Positions 27,504 to 35,197 of a DNA stretch of 64,000 bases are shown one piece after another (position 1 is the stretch's first letter; every line of letters starts with the position of its first letter). A model generated the notes under the pieces. It saw only the letters and a list, made by a program, of their open reading frames with translations. It had not been told where the DNA came from and did no database searches. The position numbers and the translations under genes are program-made. This DNA is from Candidatus Avimuribaculum pullicola (GTDB taxonomy: Bacteria; Bacteroidota; Bacteroidia; Bacteroidales; Muribaculaceae): NCBI GenBank assembly GCA_018716295.1, contig DVKC01000036.1, positions 1 to 64,000 of the forward strand, read 5' to 3'.

Positions 27504-28741
27504 TCCTGTACTTTTTTAATGACAGACAGATATTTGTTTTTAAGACCCAAATATGCCCCAACTATATTGGGAGAAACAGATTCAGGCACTTTGTCGAGAT
27601 CGGTCAACAAATGCCTTATCGTCGATTTATCCGCATCAGATATATTTTCTTTCATTAGCAAACTTTCCAATGTACTTAGTTGCATTTCCGTGTAACTCGA
27701 CTCGGAAGAAACGCCAAAATACCCCTCTGCCAATGCCTCGTATGAATATTGCGTGAGTTCATCAATAATTTCCTTTCGCTCCAAATCAAAAGCTGCAGCA
27801 TTGTTCAATGAGTTCAATACAAATGGCGAATGGGTTGTAACAATAAATTGTATGTTAGGAAATATTTTGGTCAATATAGGCATAATCACCTTTTGCAATT
27901 CAAGGTGAAGATGTGTTTCCACTTCGTCAATCAAGACAATGCCCTTCTTTTGGTACACTCGTGTTAGGTTTCCTGGAACTTGCATCTTTAAAATTAAGTC
28001 TGCCACAATATCCAAGATAGCTGCAAAACCATCAGAAGTTTGGGTAAACTTAAATTCTTTCCCTTCCGTGCAAATTTCAAAACTATAATCTTTATAATTG
28101 AATTTCAATTTAAGTTCTTGGTCTTGATAAATCTGACAGAGTAAATCTTCAAAATCCATAAACCATTGGGCTATTTGGTCGGCATCGTCAAACTGCTTCT
28201 CGTTGCGTGCCAATGCTTCCTGAATTTTCAAGTCGGAAAGGAAATTCAAAAATTGATTAGTAATAGTGCTACGGACATCACCGGCAATTTTGAGATTAGG
28301 CTTCGTTGGGTTCTTAGGTTCTATCATTTGTGTTTTTCGAGCAGCCTGATAGAATGCAATTATGAAATCACCTTCTTGATAATCAGATATCACGCTTGCC
28401 ACATCCACAAAGTCAAGTTCTATTTTTCCAAAGAATTCATCAACCTGCTCTTGATAAAACTTAATTTTATTCTTTATTTGCATCAACTTCTGTGCATCCT
28501 TTACTTCTTGAAGCCTGTTGAGGTTAATTTCTAACAGTTCTCGATACTTTGTAAAATTTAAATTCGTATCGTTTTTAATGTTATCTAAAAACGAAGCAAT
28601 TGCATTCAACAAAACCGTTTTTCCACTACCATTTTTGCCTGTCACTATCAGATGCGGAGTTTGTTCATCTGCAATAGGAATGTCTAAATCGTGTAAATGA
28701 TACAACCGATTAATATGTATATTCTTAATATAATAATTCAT
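27500..28741 (-). CDS. AAA ATPase, PtuA-like (first Septu-like module)
   Basis: This 413-residue ATPase belongs to the ABC/SMC-like AAA group (OLD/RecF-like, without a TOPRIM domain). It has Walker A GKNGSGKTVLLNAIASFL (about residue 36), a middle region with coiled-coil character (about 70-110), a signature-like QTSDGFAAILDIVADLIL, Walker B KGIVLIDEVETHLHLELQKV (about 280) and the switch FIVTTHSPFVLNSL. The C-terminal ~70 residues are helical. In Septu, PtuA is thought to act as sensor or regulator of the PtuB nuclease. It is AT-rich and on the minus strand; the following gene, pepT, is divergent. Confidence 0.87.
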   Translation of the reverse strand: MNYYIKNIHINRLYHLHDLDIPIADEQTPHLIVTGKNGSGKTVLLNAIASFLDNIKNDTNLNFTKYRELLEINLNRLQEVKDAQKLMQIKNKIKFYQEQVDEFFGKIELDFVDVASVISDYQEGDFIIAFYQAARKTQMIEPKNPTKPNLKIAGDVRSTITNQFLNFLSDLKIQEALARNEKQFDDADQIAQWFMDFEDLLCQIYQDQELKLKFNYKDYSFEICTEGKEFKFTQTSDGFAAILDIVADLILKMQVPGNLTRVYQKKGIVLIDEVETHLHLELQKVIMPILTKIFPNIQFIVTTHSPFVLNSLNNAAAFDLERKEIIDELTQYSYEALAEGYFGVSSESSYTEMQLSTLESLLMKENISDADKSTIRHLLTDLDKVPESVSPNIVGAYLGLKNKYLSVIKKVQE

Positions 28742-28943
28742 TACAAATTCGTTTTTTTAGTTATTCTTCTTTCGTGGTGGCAGAATTAACAAACACTTAT
28801 CATTATGCACAACCTAATATGCAATATTCGCAAAATTTCTCAATATATGCAAGCAATCAGCTGGCAATTTTTAATTTCATTTACAGGTGTCGGGTAACGA
28901 AATAACATGGCTAAAGCATAGTACGAAAATCACAAATTATTGC

Positions 28944-28951
28944 TACCTTTG
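28944..28951 (+). promoter_or_regulatory. -7 box for pepT-ruvB
   Basis: TACCTTTG fits TAnnTTTG, with a leader of about 85 bases before pepT. The rest of the 299-base gap back to the ATPase gene shows nothing I can name. Confidence 0.5.
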
Positions 28952-29040
28952 TGTGTGGCTATGGCGGTAACGCTGCCGCCATGACCGCGATATTGCCAAA
29001 CCTTTGGCACTCTGCAAGTGTGCCCAATAAATATTCTTAG

Positions 29041-30273
29041 ATGATGAATGTTGTAGATCGTTTTTTACAGTACGTGAAGTTCGACACACAGAGTGACGAG
29101 CTCACCAACCTCACACCATCCACACCTGGGCAGATGATTTTTGCCCAACACCTTGAAAAAGACCTCATGCAACTGGGGCTGTCGAACATCTCGCTTGACG
29201 ACAACGGCTACCTGATGGCAACATTGCCATCAAACTGCGACAAACCTGTGCCGACAGTAGGCTTCATTGCCCACCTCGACACTTCGCCCGACATGTCGGG
29301 GCACCATGTATCGCCACGCATTGTCGAAAAATACGATGGCGGCGACATCGTGCTGAATGCCGAAAAAAATATCATATTGTCGCCATCACAATTTCCCGAA
29401 TTGACCGATTATGTAGGACAAGACCTGATAGTGACAGATGGCAACACACTGCTTGGTGCCGACGACAAGGCAGGCATAGCCGAAATCATAGCCGCAATTG
29501 ATTTTCTCAAGTCACACCCCGAAATCAAGCATGGCGACATACGCATAGCTTTCAATCCCGACGAAGAAATCGGGCAAGGCGCACACAAATTCGACGTGCA
29601 GAAGTTCGGTGCCGACTGGGCATACACGATGGATGGCGGCGCAATAGGCGAACTTGAATATGAAAATTTCAACGCTGCCGTGGCTCGCGTGACATTCAAG
29701 GGGCGCAACGTGCACCCGGGATATGCAAAGCACAAGATGCTAAACTCGATACGCATTGCCAACCAGTTTATAATCATGCTCCCGCGCTGGGAAACTCCCG
29801 AACACACCGAGGGCTATGAAGGTTTCTACCATCTCGTGGGCATAGAGGGCAACGTGGAACAAACGGTCATCACCTACATCATACGCGACCATGACCGCGA
29901 CCGTTTTGAACGCCGCAAGAAGGAGCTTGAACACCTCACCCGCAAAATCAACAACGAGTTCCCCGATTGCGCATCAATCGAAATAAAAGACCAATATTAC
30001 AATATGCTTGAGAAAATCAAGCCTGTGATGCACATCATCGACATTGCCAAGGCTGCCATGGAACGTGCCGGTGTGAAACCTGTGGTGCAACCAATACGTG
30101 GCGGTACCGACGGCGCACAACTGTCGTTCAAGGGACTGCCATGCCCCAACATATTCGCTGGAGGCCTTAACTTCCACGGACGGTATGAATTTGTGCCTAT
30201 CCCGTCGATGGAACGTGCCACCGACACCATTGTTGAAATCTGCAAAATCGTTGCCGAGGAGGCAGGAGCATAA
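29041..30273 (+). CDS. pepT: Peptidase T (tripeptide aminopeptidase)
   Basis: PepT is a cytoplasmic M20 metallopeptidase that removes N-terminal residues from tripeptides. The 410-residue protein has all metal and active-site motifs: [13 protein letters not shown] (His and catalytic Asp), [17 protein letters not shown] (bridging Asp), [15 protein letters not shown] (catalytic and metal Glu), [19 protein letters not shown], and near the C-terminus [19 protein letters not shown] (metal His). The length is standard. Its stop shares a base with the ruvB start (TAATG), so the two are coupled, although their functions are unrelated. Confidence 0.97.
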   Translation: MMNVVDRFLQYVKFDTQSDELTNLTPSTPGQMIFAQHLEKDLMQLGLSNISLDDNGYLMATLPSNCDKPVPTVGFIAHLDTSPDMSGHHVSPRIVEKYDGGDIVLNAEKNIILSPSQFPELTDYVGQDLIVTDGNTLLGADDKAGIAEIIAAIDFLKSHPEIKHGDIRIAFNPDEEIGQGAHKFDVQKFGADWAYTMDGGAIGELEYENFNAAVARVTFKGRNVHPGYAKHKMLNSIRIANQFIIMLPRWETPEHTEGYEGFYHLVGIEGNVEQTVITYIIRDHDRDRFERRKKELEHLTRKINNEFPDCASIEIKDQYYNMLEKIKPVMHIIDIAKAAMERAGVKPVVQPIRGGTDGAQLSFKGLPCPNIFAGGLNFHGRYEFVPIPSMERATDTIVEICKIVAEEAGA

Positions 30274-31292
30274 TGCCTGAAAATTTCGATATTAGGCGCG
30301 AACGCATTGAGAGCGACAAAGACTTTGAACGGGCATTGCGCCCGATGGTCTTTGACGACTTCAGCGGGCAGGACAAAGTGATTGAAAACCTGAGGGTCTT
30401 CGTCGCCGCTGCCCGAATGCGTGGAGAAGCCCTCGACCACATTTTGCTGCACGGGCCTCCGGGATTGGGAAAAACTACATTGTCAAACATCGTTGCCAAC
30501 GAACTTGGCGTGGGTTTCAAAGTCACATCAGGACCAGTGCTCGACAAGCCCGGCGACCTTGCAGGCATACTCACTTCGCTCGAAGAGAACGACGTGCTGT
30601 TTATCGACGAGATACACCGCCTCAGCCCTGTGGTCGAGGAATACCTGTACTCGGCGATGGAAGACTACCGCATCGACATAATGATAGACAAAGGGCCAGG
30701 AGCGCGGTCGGTACAGCTCACATTGTCGCCGTTCACGCTCATAGGTGCTACCACTCGCAGCGGGCTGCTCACAGCCCCGCTGAGGGCGCGATTTGGCATC
30801 AACTGCCACCTTGAATACTACGACCACGCAGTGCTGCAAGGCATCGTCAAGCGTTCGGCCCGACTGCTCGGTGTACCCATCACCGACGATGCATCACGCG
30901 AGATAGCCTTGCGCAGCCGTGGCACGCCGCGCATTGCCAATGCCCTGCTGCGCCGTGTGCGCGACTTCGCACAGGTGAAAGGCGACGGCTCGGTCAACTG
31001 CGCAATCGCCCGCTATGCACTCGAAGCCCTCAACATCGACCAATATGGCCTCGACGAAATCGACAACAAGATACTGACGACGATAATCGACAAGTTCAAG
31101 GGCGGCCCCGTGGGACTAACAACGATAGCCACAGCACTCGGCGAAGACCCTGGTACTATCGAGGAGGTGTACGAGCCGTTCCTCATCAAGGAGGGGTTCA
31201 TAAAGCGCACCCCACGCGGACGTGAAGTCACCGACCTTGCCTACCGCCACCTCGGCCGCAGCCGCCTCACCAGCGAACAGTCGCTGTTTTAA
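30273..31292 (+). CDS. ruvB: Holliday junction branch-migration helicase RuvB
   Basis: RuvB is the hexameric AAA+ motor that, with RuvA, drives branch migration of Holliday junctions in recombination repair. The 339-residue protein has [19 protein letters not shown] at the N-terminus, Walker [19 protein letters not shown], Walker [20 protein letters not shown], sensor 1 [20 protein letters not shown], and the C-terminal winged helix ([36 protein letters not shown]). Everything is standard. It is translationally coupled to pepT. No ruvA or ruvC is adjacent. Confidence 0.98.
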   Translation: MPENFDIRRERIESDKDFERALRPMVFDDFSGQDKVIENLRVFVAAARMRGEALDHILLHGPPGLGKTTLSNIVANELGVGFKVTSGPVLDKPGDLAGILTSLEENDVLFIDEIHRLSPVVEEYLYSAMEDYRIDIMIDKGPGARSVQLTLSPFTLIGATTRSGLLTAPLRARFGINCHLEYYDHAVLQGIVKRSARLLGVPITDDASREIALRSRGTPRIANALLRRVRDFAQVKGDGSVNCAIARYALEALNIDQYGLDEIDNKILTTIIDKFKGGPVGLTTIATALGEDPGTIEEVYEPFLIKEGFIKRTPRGREVTDLAYRHLGRSRLTSEQSLF

Positions 31293-31361
31293 TCTTGTCG
31301 GTAAAAAACGGACAATATCCGTCAATTTAAACGATGGTTTCGGCAAACCGATGTAAAAAAC

Positions 31362-31427
31362 GTATGTGAAGAATTGCAGCAGATTTTGGCCTTAATGAGC
31401 CCAAAATCTGCCAACCTATTCACGTAT
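31362..31427. terminator. Long stem-loop after ruvB
   Basis: GCAGATTTTGG (31379-31389) pairs exactly with CCAAAATCTGC (31401-31411). Outer arms near 31362-31370 and 31419-31427 add a further imperfect nine-base stem. It lies 70 bases past the ruvB stop and may end that transcript. There is no T tract immediately after. Confidence 0.55.
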
Positions 31428-31495
31428 ATCGCACCTTGTACCAAGTCGATAACGACGAAGCAATCTCTAATAATTAAAAATATCTGGAATTGCAC

Positions 31496-31503
31496 TATTT
31501 TTG
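31496..31503 (+). promoter_or_regulatory. -7 box very close to the flippase start
   Basis: TATTTTTG fits TAnnTTTG and ends only four bases before the ATG at 31508. If it is used, the transcript would be leaderless or nearly so. Confidence 0.4.
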
Positions 31504-31507
31504 AGAT

Positions 31508-32983
31508 ATGGCTGGATTGAAATCATTGGCCAAGGATACGGCCATTTATGGAATGAGTAGCATCATTGGGAGATTTCTCAACTACTTGCTGGTACCGCTT
31601 TACACGGCAAAACTGTCGGTCGAATCGGGCGGCTACGGCGTTATAACCAACATATACTCCTACGTAGCCCTGCTGCTCGTAATCCTCACATACGGCATGG
31701 AAACATCATTTTTCCGTTTTGCCAACAAAAAGGACGAAGACCCCATGCGGGCATATTCGTCGATATTGCTCTCGATAGGTAGCACATCGCTGCTGTTCGT
31801 GCTGCTTGTCTTGGCTTTCCTGCCGCAAGTGTCGGCTTTCATTGGATATTCCGACCACCCCGAATACGTCGGAGTGATGGCAGCTTGCGTAGCCATCGAT
31901 GCGTTCCAGACCATTCCATTCGCATTCCTGCGCTACAAGAAACGAGCCATCAAGTTTGCCGCGCTTAAGTTGCTATTCATCGTGCTCAACATTGCACTGA
32001 ACCTCGTTTATTTCATAGCCTTGCCGGCACTGTACGACAGCCACCCCGACATAGTGGGAATCATCTATGATCCAACGGTGGGCGTGGGCTACGCATTCTT
32101 CATCAACCTCTTCTGCACAGCATTGATAACACTCTTCTTCTGGCGCGAACTCACGGGATTCAAATATGTATTTGACCGCCAACTCATGCGGCGCATACTC
32201 GGTTACAGTTGGCCAATCTTGATACTGGGCATCACCGGCATACTCAACCAGACTGCCGACAAAATCCTGTTCCCTTTCATTTACACTGGCAGTGATGCCA
32301 CCGCCCAATTAGGCATCTACGGCGCAGCAAGCAAGGTGGCAATGATAATGGCAGTAATCACGCAAGCATTCCGCTATGCCTACGAGCCATTTGTGTTCGG
32401 CAAGACAGCCGACCGCGACAACGCCGCCACTCAGGCACAAGCCATGAAGTTCTTCATCATCTTCACACTACTTGCGTTTCTTGCTGTTATTGCCTACATC
32501 GACATCATCAAGTACATCATTGCCCCCGCCTATTGGAGCGGGCTGCGAGTAATCCCCATAGTGATGGCCGCCGAAATAATGATGGGCGTGTACTTCAACC
32601 TTTCGTTTTGGTACAAACTCACCGACCGCACCATCTGGGGAGCCGTGTTCTCGGGCATAGGCTGCGCCGTGTTGGTGGCGATAAACGTGATTTTCGTCCC
32701 CCGCTATGGCTACATGGCTTGCGCCTGGGCCGGCTTTGCTGGCTATGGCACGGCAATGCTCATATCCTACTTCGTGGGGCGCAAATACTACCCCATCGAC
32801 TACCCGCTGCGGCGCATAGCTTGCTACCTACTGCTTGCTGCCGCGATTTTTGCCGCATACACATGGATAGTTATCGACAACTTCCTGCTCAACATATTGC
32901 TGCGCACGGCCTTGCTTGCCGTGTTCGCCATCGCCATCGTCAAGGCCGAACACTTCAGGCTGCCACAGCGGCACAAGGCATGA
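31508..32983 (+). CDS. Polysaccharide/lipid-linked oligosaccharide flippase (MOP superfamily)
   Basis: This 491-residue integral membrane protein has about 14 predicted helices and the Wzx/MurJ-type N-terminus MAGLKSLAKDTAIYGMSSII followed by GRFLNYLLVPLYTAKLS. Charged residues such as YGMETSFFRFANKKDED fall in the conserved loop after TM3, and the second half starts at about TGILNQTADKILFPFIY. Family members flip lipid-linked sugar precursors across the inner membrane. In Bacteroidales this particular type is often not in a capsule cluster, and no glycosyltransferases are near here, so the substrate is unknown. The PorE-like lipoprotein follows 58 bases downstream. Confidence 0.92.
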   Translation: MAGLKSLAKDTAIYGMSSIIGRFLNYLLVPLYTAKLSVESGGYGVITNIYSYVALLLVILTYGMETSFFRFANKKDEDPMRAYSSILLSIGSTSLLFVLLVLAFLPQVSAFIGYSDHPEYVGVMAACVAIDAFQTIPFAFLRYKKRAIKFAALKLLFIVLNIALNLVYFIALPALYDSHPDIVGIIYDPTVGVGYAFFINLFCTALITLFFWRELTGFKYVFDRQLMRRILGYSWPILILGITGILNQTADKILFPFIYTGSDATAQLGIYGAASKVAMIMAVITQAFRYAYEPFVFGKTADRDNAATQAQAMKFFIIFTLLAFLAVIAYIDIIKYIIAPAYWSGLRVIPIVMAAEIMMGVYFNLSFWYKLTDRTIWGAVFSGIGCAVLVAINVIFVPRYGYMACAWAGFAGYGTAMLISYFVGRKYYPIDYPLRRIACYLLLAAAIFAAYTWIVIDNFLLNILLRTALLAVFAIAIVKAEHFRLPQRHKA

Positions 32984-33041
32984 CGCAATAATACGCCCCT
33001 TGCAATCGTTATTACAGCAAGTGCCACACACACTTTCTTTT

Positions 33042-35036
33042 ATGAAAAGATTTGCCTTCACCATATTCCGCATTGTCATCTGCTCGGCATTCGTCCTGTG
33101 TGCCGCTGCGCTGCTGCACTCATGCCGTGGCGCGAAGCTCAGCGATGCCGAAGAAAAATACCAGCGCGGCGAATACTTCGACGCTGCCAACACCTACCGT
33201 AAGGTATATAACAAGATGAAAAGCCGCGAAGAGCGTCCCATGCGCGGAATGGTGGCATTCCAGATGGGAGAATGCTACCGCCGCCTCAACATGTCGGCAC
33301 GCGCCTCGGCAGCCTACCAGAATGCCCTGCGATATGAATACCCCGACAGCATGGCCTACTTCTACCTGGCCCATTCGCAACAGGCCGAAGGGAAATATGC
33401 CGCTGCCGCAAAAAATTACGAAACGTTCCTCACATACGTCCCCGACCATCGCCTCTCTATAGTAGGGCTCGAAGGATGTCGCCTGGCACAGCAATGGAAA
33501 GAGGAACCCACGCGCTACATCGTGAAGAGTGCCAAGTTGCTCAATTCACGCCGTGCCGACTTCTGCCCGATGTTCCTCGACGGCAGCTACGACCAACTTT
33601 ATTTCACATCTTCGACCGAAGATGCCACAGGCGAAACCCGCAGCGAAATCACTGGCACAAAGAAATGCGACATTTTCTTCTCGAAAAAAGATGAAAACGG
33701 CAACTGGCAACGCCCCGAACCTGCACAGGGCGGGGTGAACACCGAGTTTGACGAGGGCATAACCTCATTCACGCCCGATGGCACCACCATGTACCTCGCC
33801 AAGGCGCGGCGCGAGCTCAACGCTGGCACTTCGGTGGAAATATACACATCGCAACGATCCGACGCGCAATGGAGTGAACCCGTGAAGCTCGAAATAACGG
33901 CCGACACGCTGTCGGCTTACGGCGACCCTGCCGTGTCGGCCGATGGCAATTACCTGTATTTCTCAAGCGATATGCCTGGTGGAATGGGCGGGAAAGACTT
34001 GTGGCGAATCAACCTGAAAGAACAAGTAGGCTCGCTCGAAAACCTCGGCGAGCAAATCAATACGCCTGGTGACGAACGTTTCCCATATAGCCGCACCGAC
34101 AGCCTACTGTATTTCGCCTCCGACGGGCATCCCGGCATGGGTGGGCTTGACCTGTTCAAGGCCACATTGCAACCCGACGGTTCATGGACGGTTGAAAACA
34201 TGAAGTCGCCCATCAACTCGGCAGCCGACGATTTCGGCATCACATTCGGCGAGGGCGAATCGGGCTTCTTCAGCTCCAACCGCAACGATGCCCGCGGCTA
34301 CGACCACATCTACAGCTTCGTCAAGCCCGAGCTGAAAATCACCATCACTGGCTACGTGCTTGACAAGGACGAATATCCCGTGCCCAATGCCACAATACGC
34401 ATCGTAGGCAACGACGGGTCGAACCAAAAAGCCATTGGCAAGCCCGACGGCTCGTTTGAGTTCAACCTGCAACGCGGAGTGCGCTACGTGATGCTCGCAG
34501 GGGCCAAGAACTACCTCAACGTGAAACAAGAATTTGTGAGCGACATCGCCGAAGAAGATGCCGAGTATTACGTGGAATTTTTCTTGCCAGCAATCAACAA
34601 GCCGCAAGTGCTCGAAAACATTTTCTACGACTACGACAAGGCAACGTTGCGCCCCGAGTCAAAGGCTGCCCTCGACGAATTGATTGACATTCTCAACGAA
34701 AATCCCAACGTGACAATCGAAATGGCCTCGCACACCGACCGTTGGGGATCGGACAAATACAACGATGCCCTATCGCTGCGCCGCGCACAGTCGGTGGTCG
34801 ATTACCTCATTGCCGGTGGCATCGACATGGCCCGACTTCAGCCCCATGGATATGGCGAAACACGTCCGAAAGTCGTGACCAAGCGCATAGCCCGCCTTTA
34901 CCCGCAATTCAAGGAAGGTGACGAACTCACCGAGGAATTTATCGAGCAACTTTCGCCCGAAGACCAGGCTGCCGCCGACCAAATCAACCGCCGCACCGAG
35001 TTCCAAGTCCTCTCCCTCACCTACCAACGCTACTAA
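33042..35036 (+). CDS. OmpA-family lipoprotein with TPR and PD40 repeats (PorE-like)
   Basis: This 664-residue protein has a signal peptide with lipobox LLHSC (Cys about residue 28). TPR-like helices follow (about 35-155: AEEKYQRGEYFDAANTYRKV), then a WD40/PD40 beta-propeller (about 165-435: DQLYFTSSTEDATGET, NYLYFSSDMPGGMGGKDLWR, SLLYFASDGHPGMGGLDLF), a carboxypeptidase-regulatory-like domain (about 440-520) and a C-terminal OmpA domain that binds peptidoglycan (FYDYDKATLRPESKAALDEL, SHTDRWGSDKYNDALSLRRA). This is the domain order of PorE from the type IX secretion system. No other T9SS gene is near, so I infer only a peptidoglycan-anchored outer-membrane lipoprotein. I set the start at 33042. 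Confidence 0.88.
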   Translation: MKRFAFTIFRIVICSAFVLCAAALLHSCRGAKLSDAEEKYQRGEYFDAANTYRKVYNKMKSREERPMRGMVAFQMGECYRRLNMSARASAAYQNALRYEYPDSMAYFYLAHSQQAEGKYAAAAKNYETFLTYVPDHRLSIVGLEGCRLAQQWKEEPTRYIVKSAKLLNSRRADFCPMFLDGSYDQLYFTSSTEDATGETRSEITGTKKCDIFFSKKDENGNWQRPEPAQGGVNTEFDEGITSFTPDGTTMYLAKARRELNAGTSVEIYTSQRSDAQWSEPVKLEITADTLSAYGDPAVSADGNYLYFSSDMPGGMGGKDLWRINLKEQVGSLENLGEQINTPGDERFPYSRTDSLLYFASDGHPGMGGLDLFKATLQPDGSWTVENMKSPINSAADDFGITFGEGESGFFSSNRNDARGYDHIYSFVKPELKITITGYVLDKDEYPVPNATIRIVGNDGSNQKAIGKPDGSFEFNLQRGVRYVMLAGAKNYLNVKQEFVSDIAEEDAEYYVEFFLPAINKPQVLENIFYDYDKATLRPESKAALDELIDILNENPNVTIEMASHTDRWGSDKYNDALSLRRAQSVVDYLIAGGIDMARLQPHGYGETRPKVVTKRIARLYPQFKEGDELTEEFIEQLSPEDQAAADQINRRTEFQVLSLTYQRY

Positions 35037-35069
35037 CCCTTGCAGCGCAGGGGAACACCCACCCCTGTT

Positions 35070-35177
35070 TGTAGAGCCGTCATATCATGGCGGCTCGATG
35101 ACAGCAACAAAGATGTAAGCATCTGTAATACAGCACATTGTGATAGAAACGAGCCGCCATGACATGACGGCTCTACA
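35070..35177. repeat. Inverted pair of REP-like palindromes
   Basis: Two copies of the 23-base palindrome, GAGCCGTCAT-ATC-ATGGCGGCTC at 35074-35096 and its inverse form at 35151-35173, face each other across 54 bases. Each is flanked by TGTA/TACA, so the whole 105-base unit can fold into one long stem or two hairpins. It matches the pair at 50580-50686 in layout. It lies between two convergent genes, 20 bases past the stop of the kinase gene. A role as a two-way terminator or as a RAYT-mobilised element is inference. Confidence 0.85.
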
Positions 35178-35197
35178 AGGGACTGAAGGTCGGGAAG

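Noticed and set aside
33042-35036. Evidence for a type IX secretion system from the PorE-like protein
   Set aside because: A single PorE-like domain set is common in Bacteroidales without T9SS, and no other T9SS gene is in the window.
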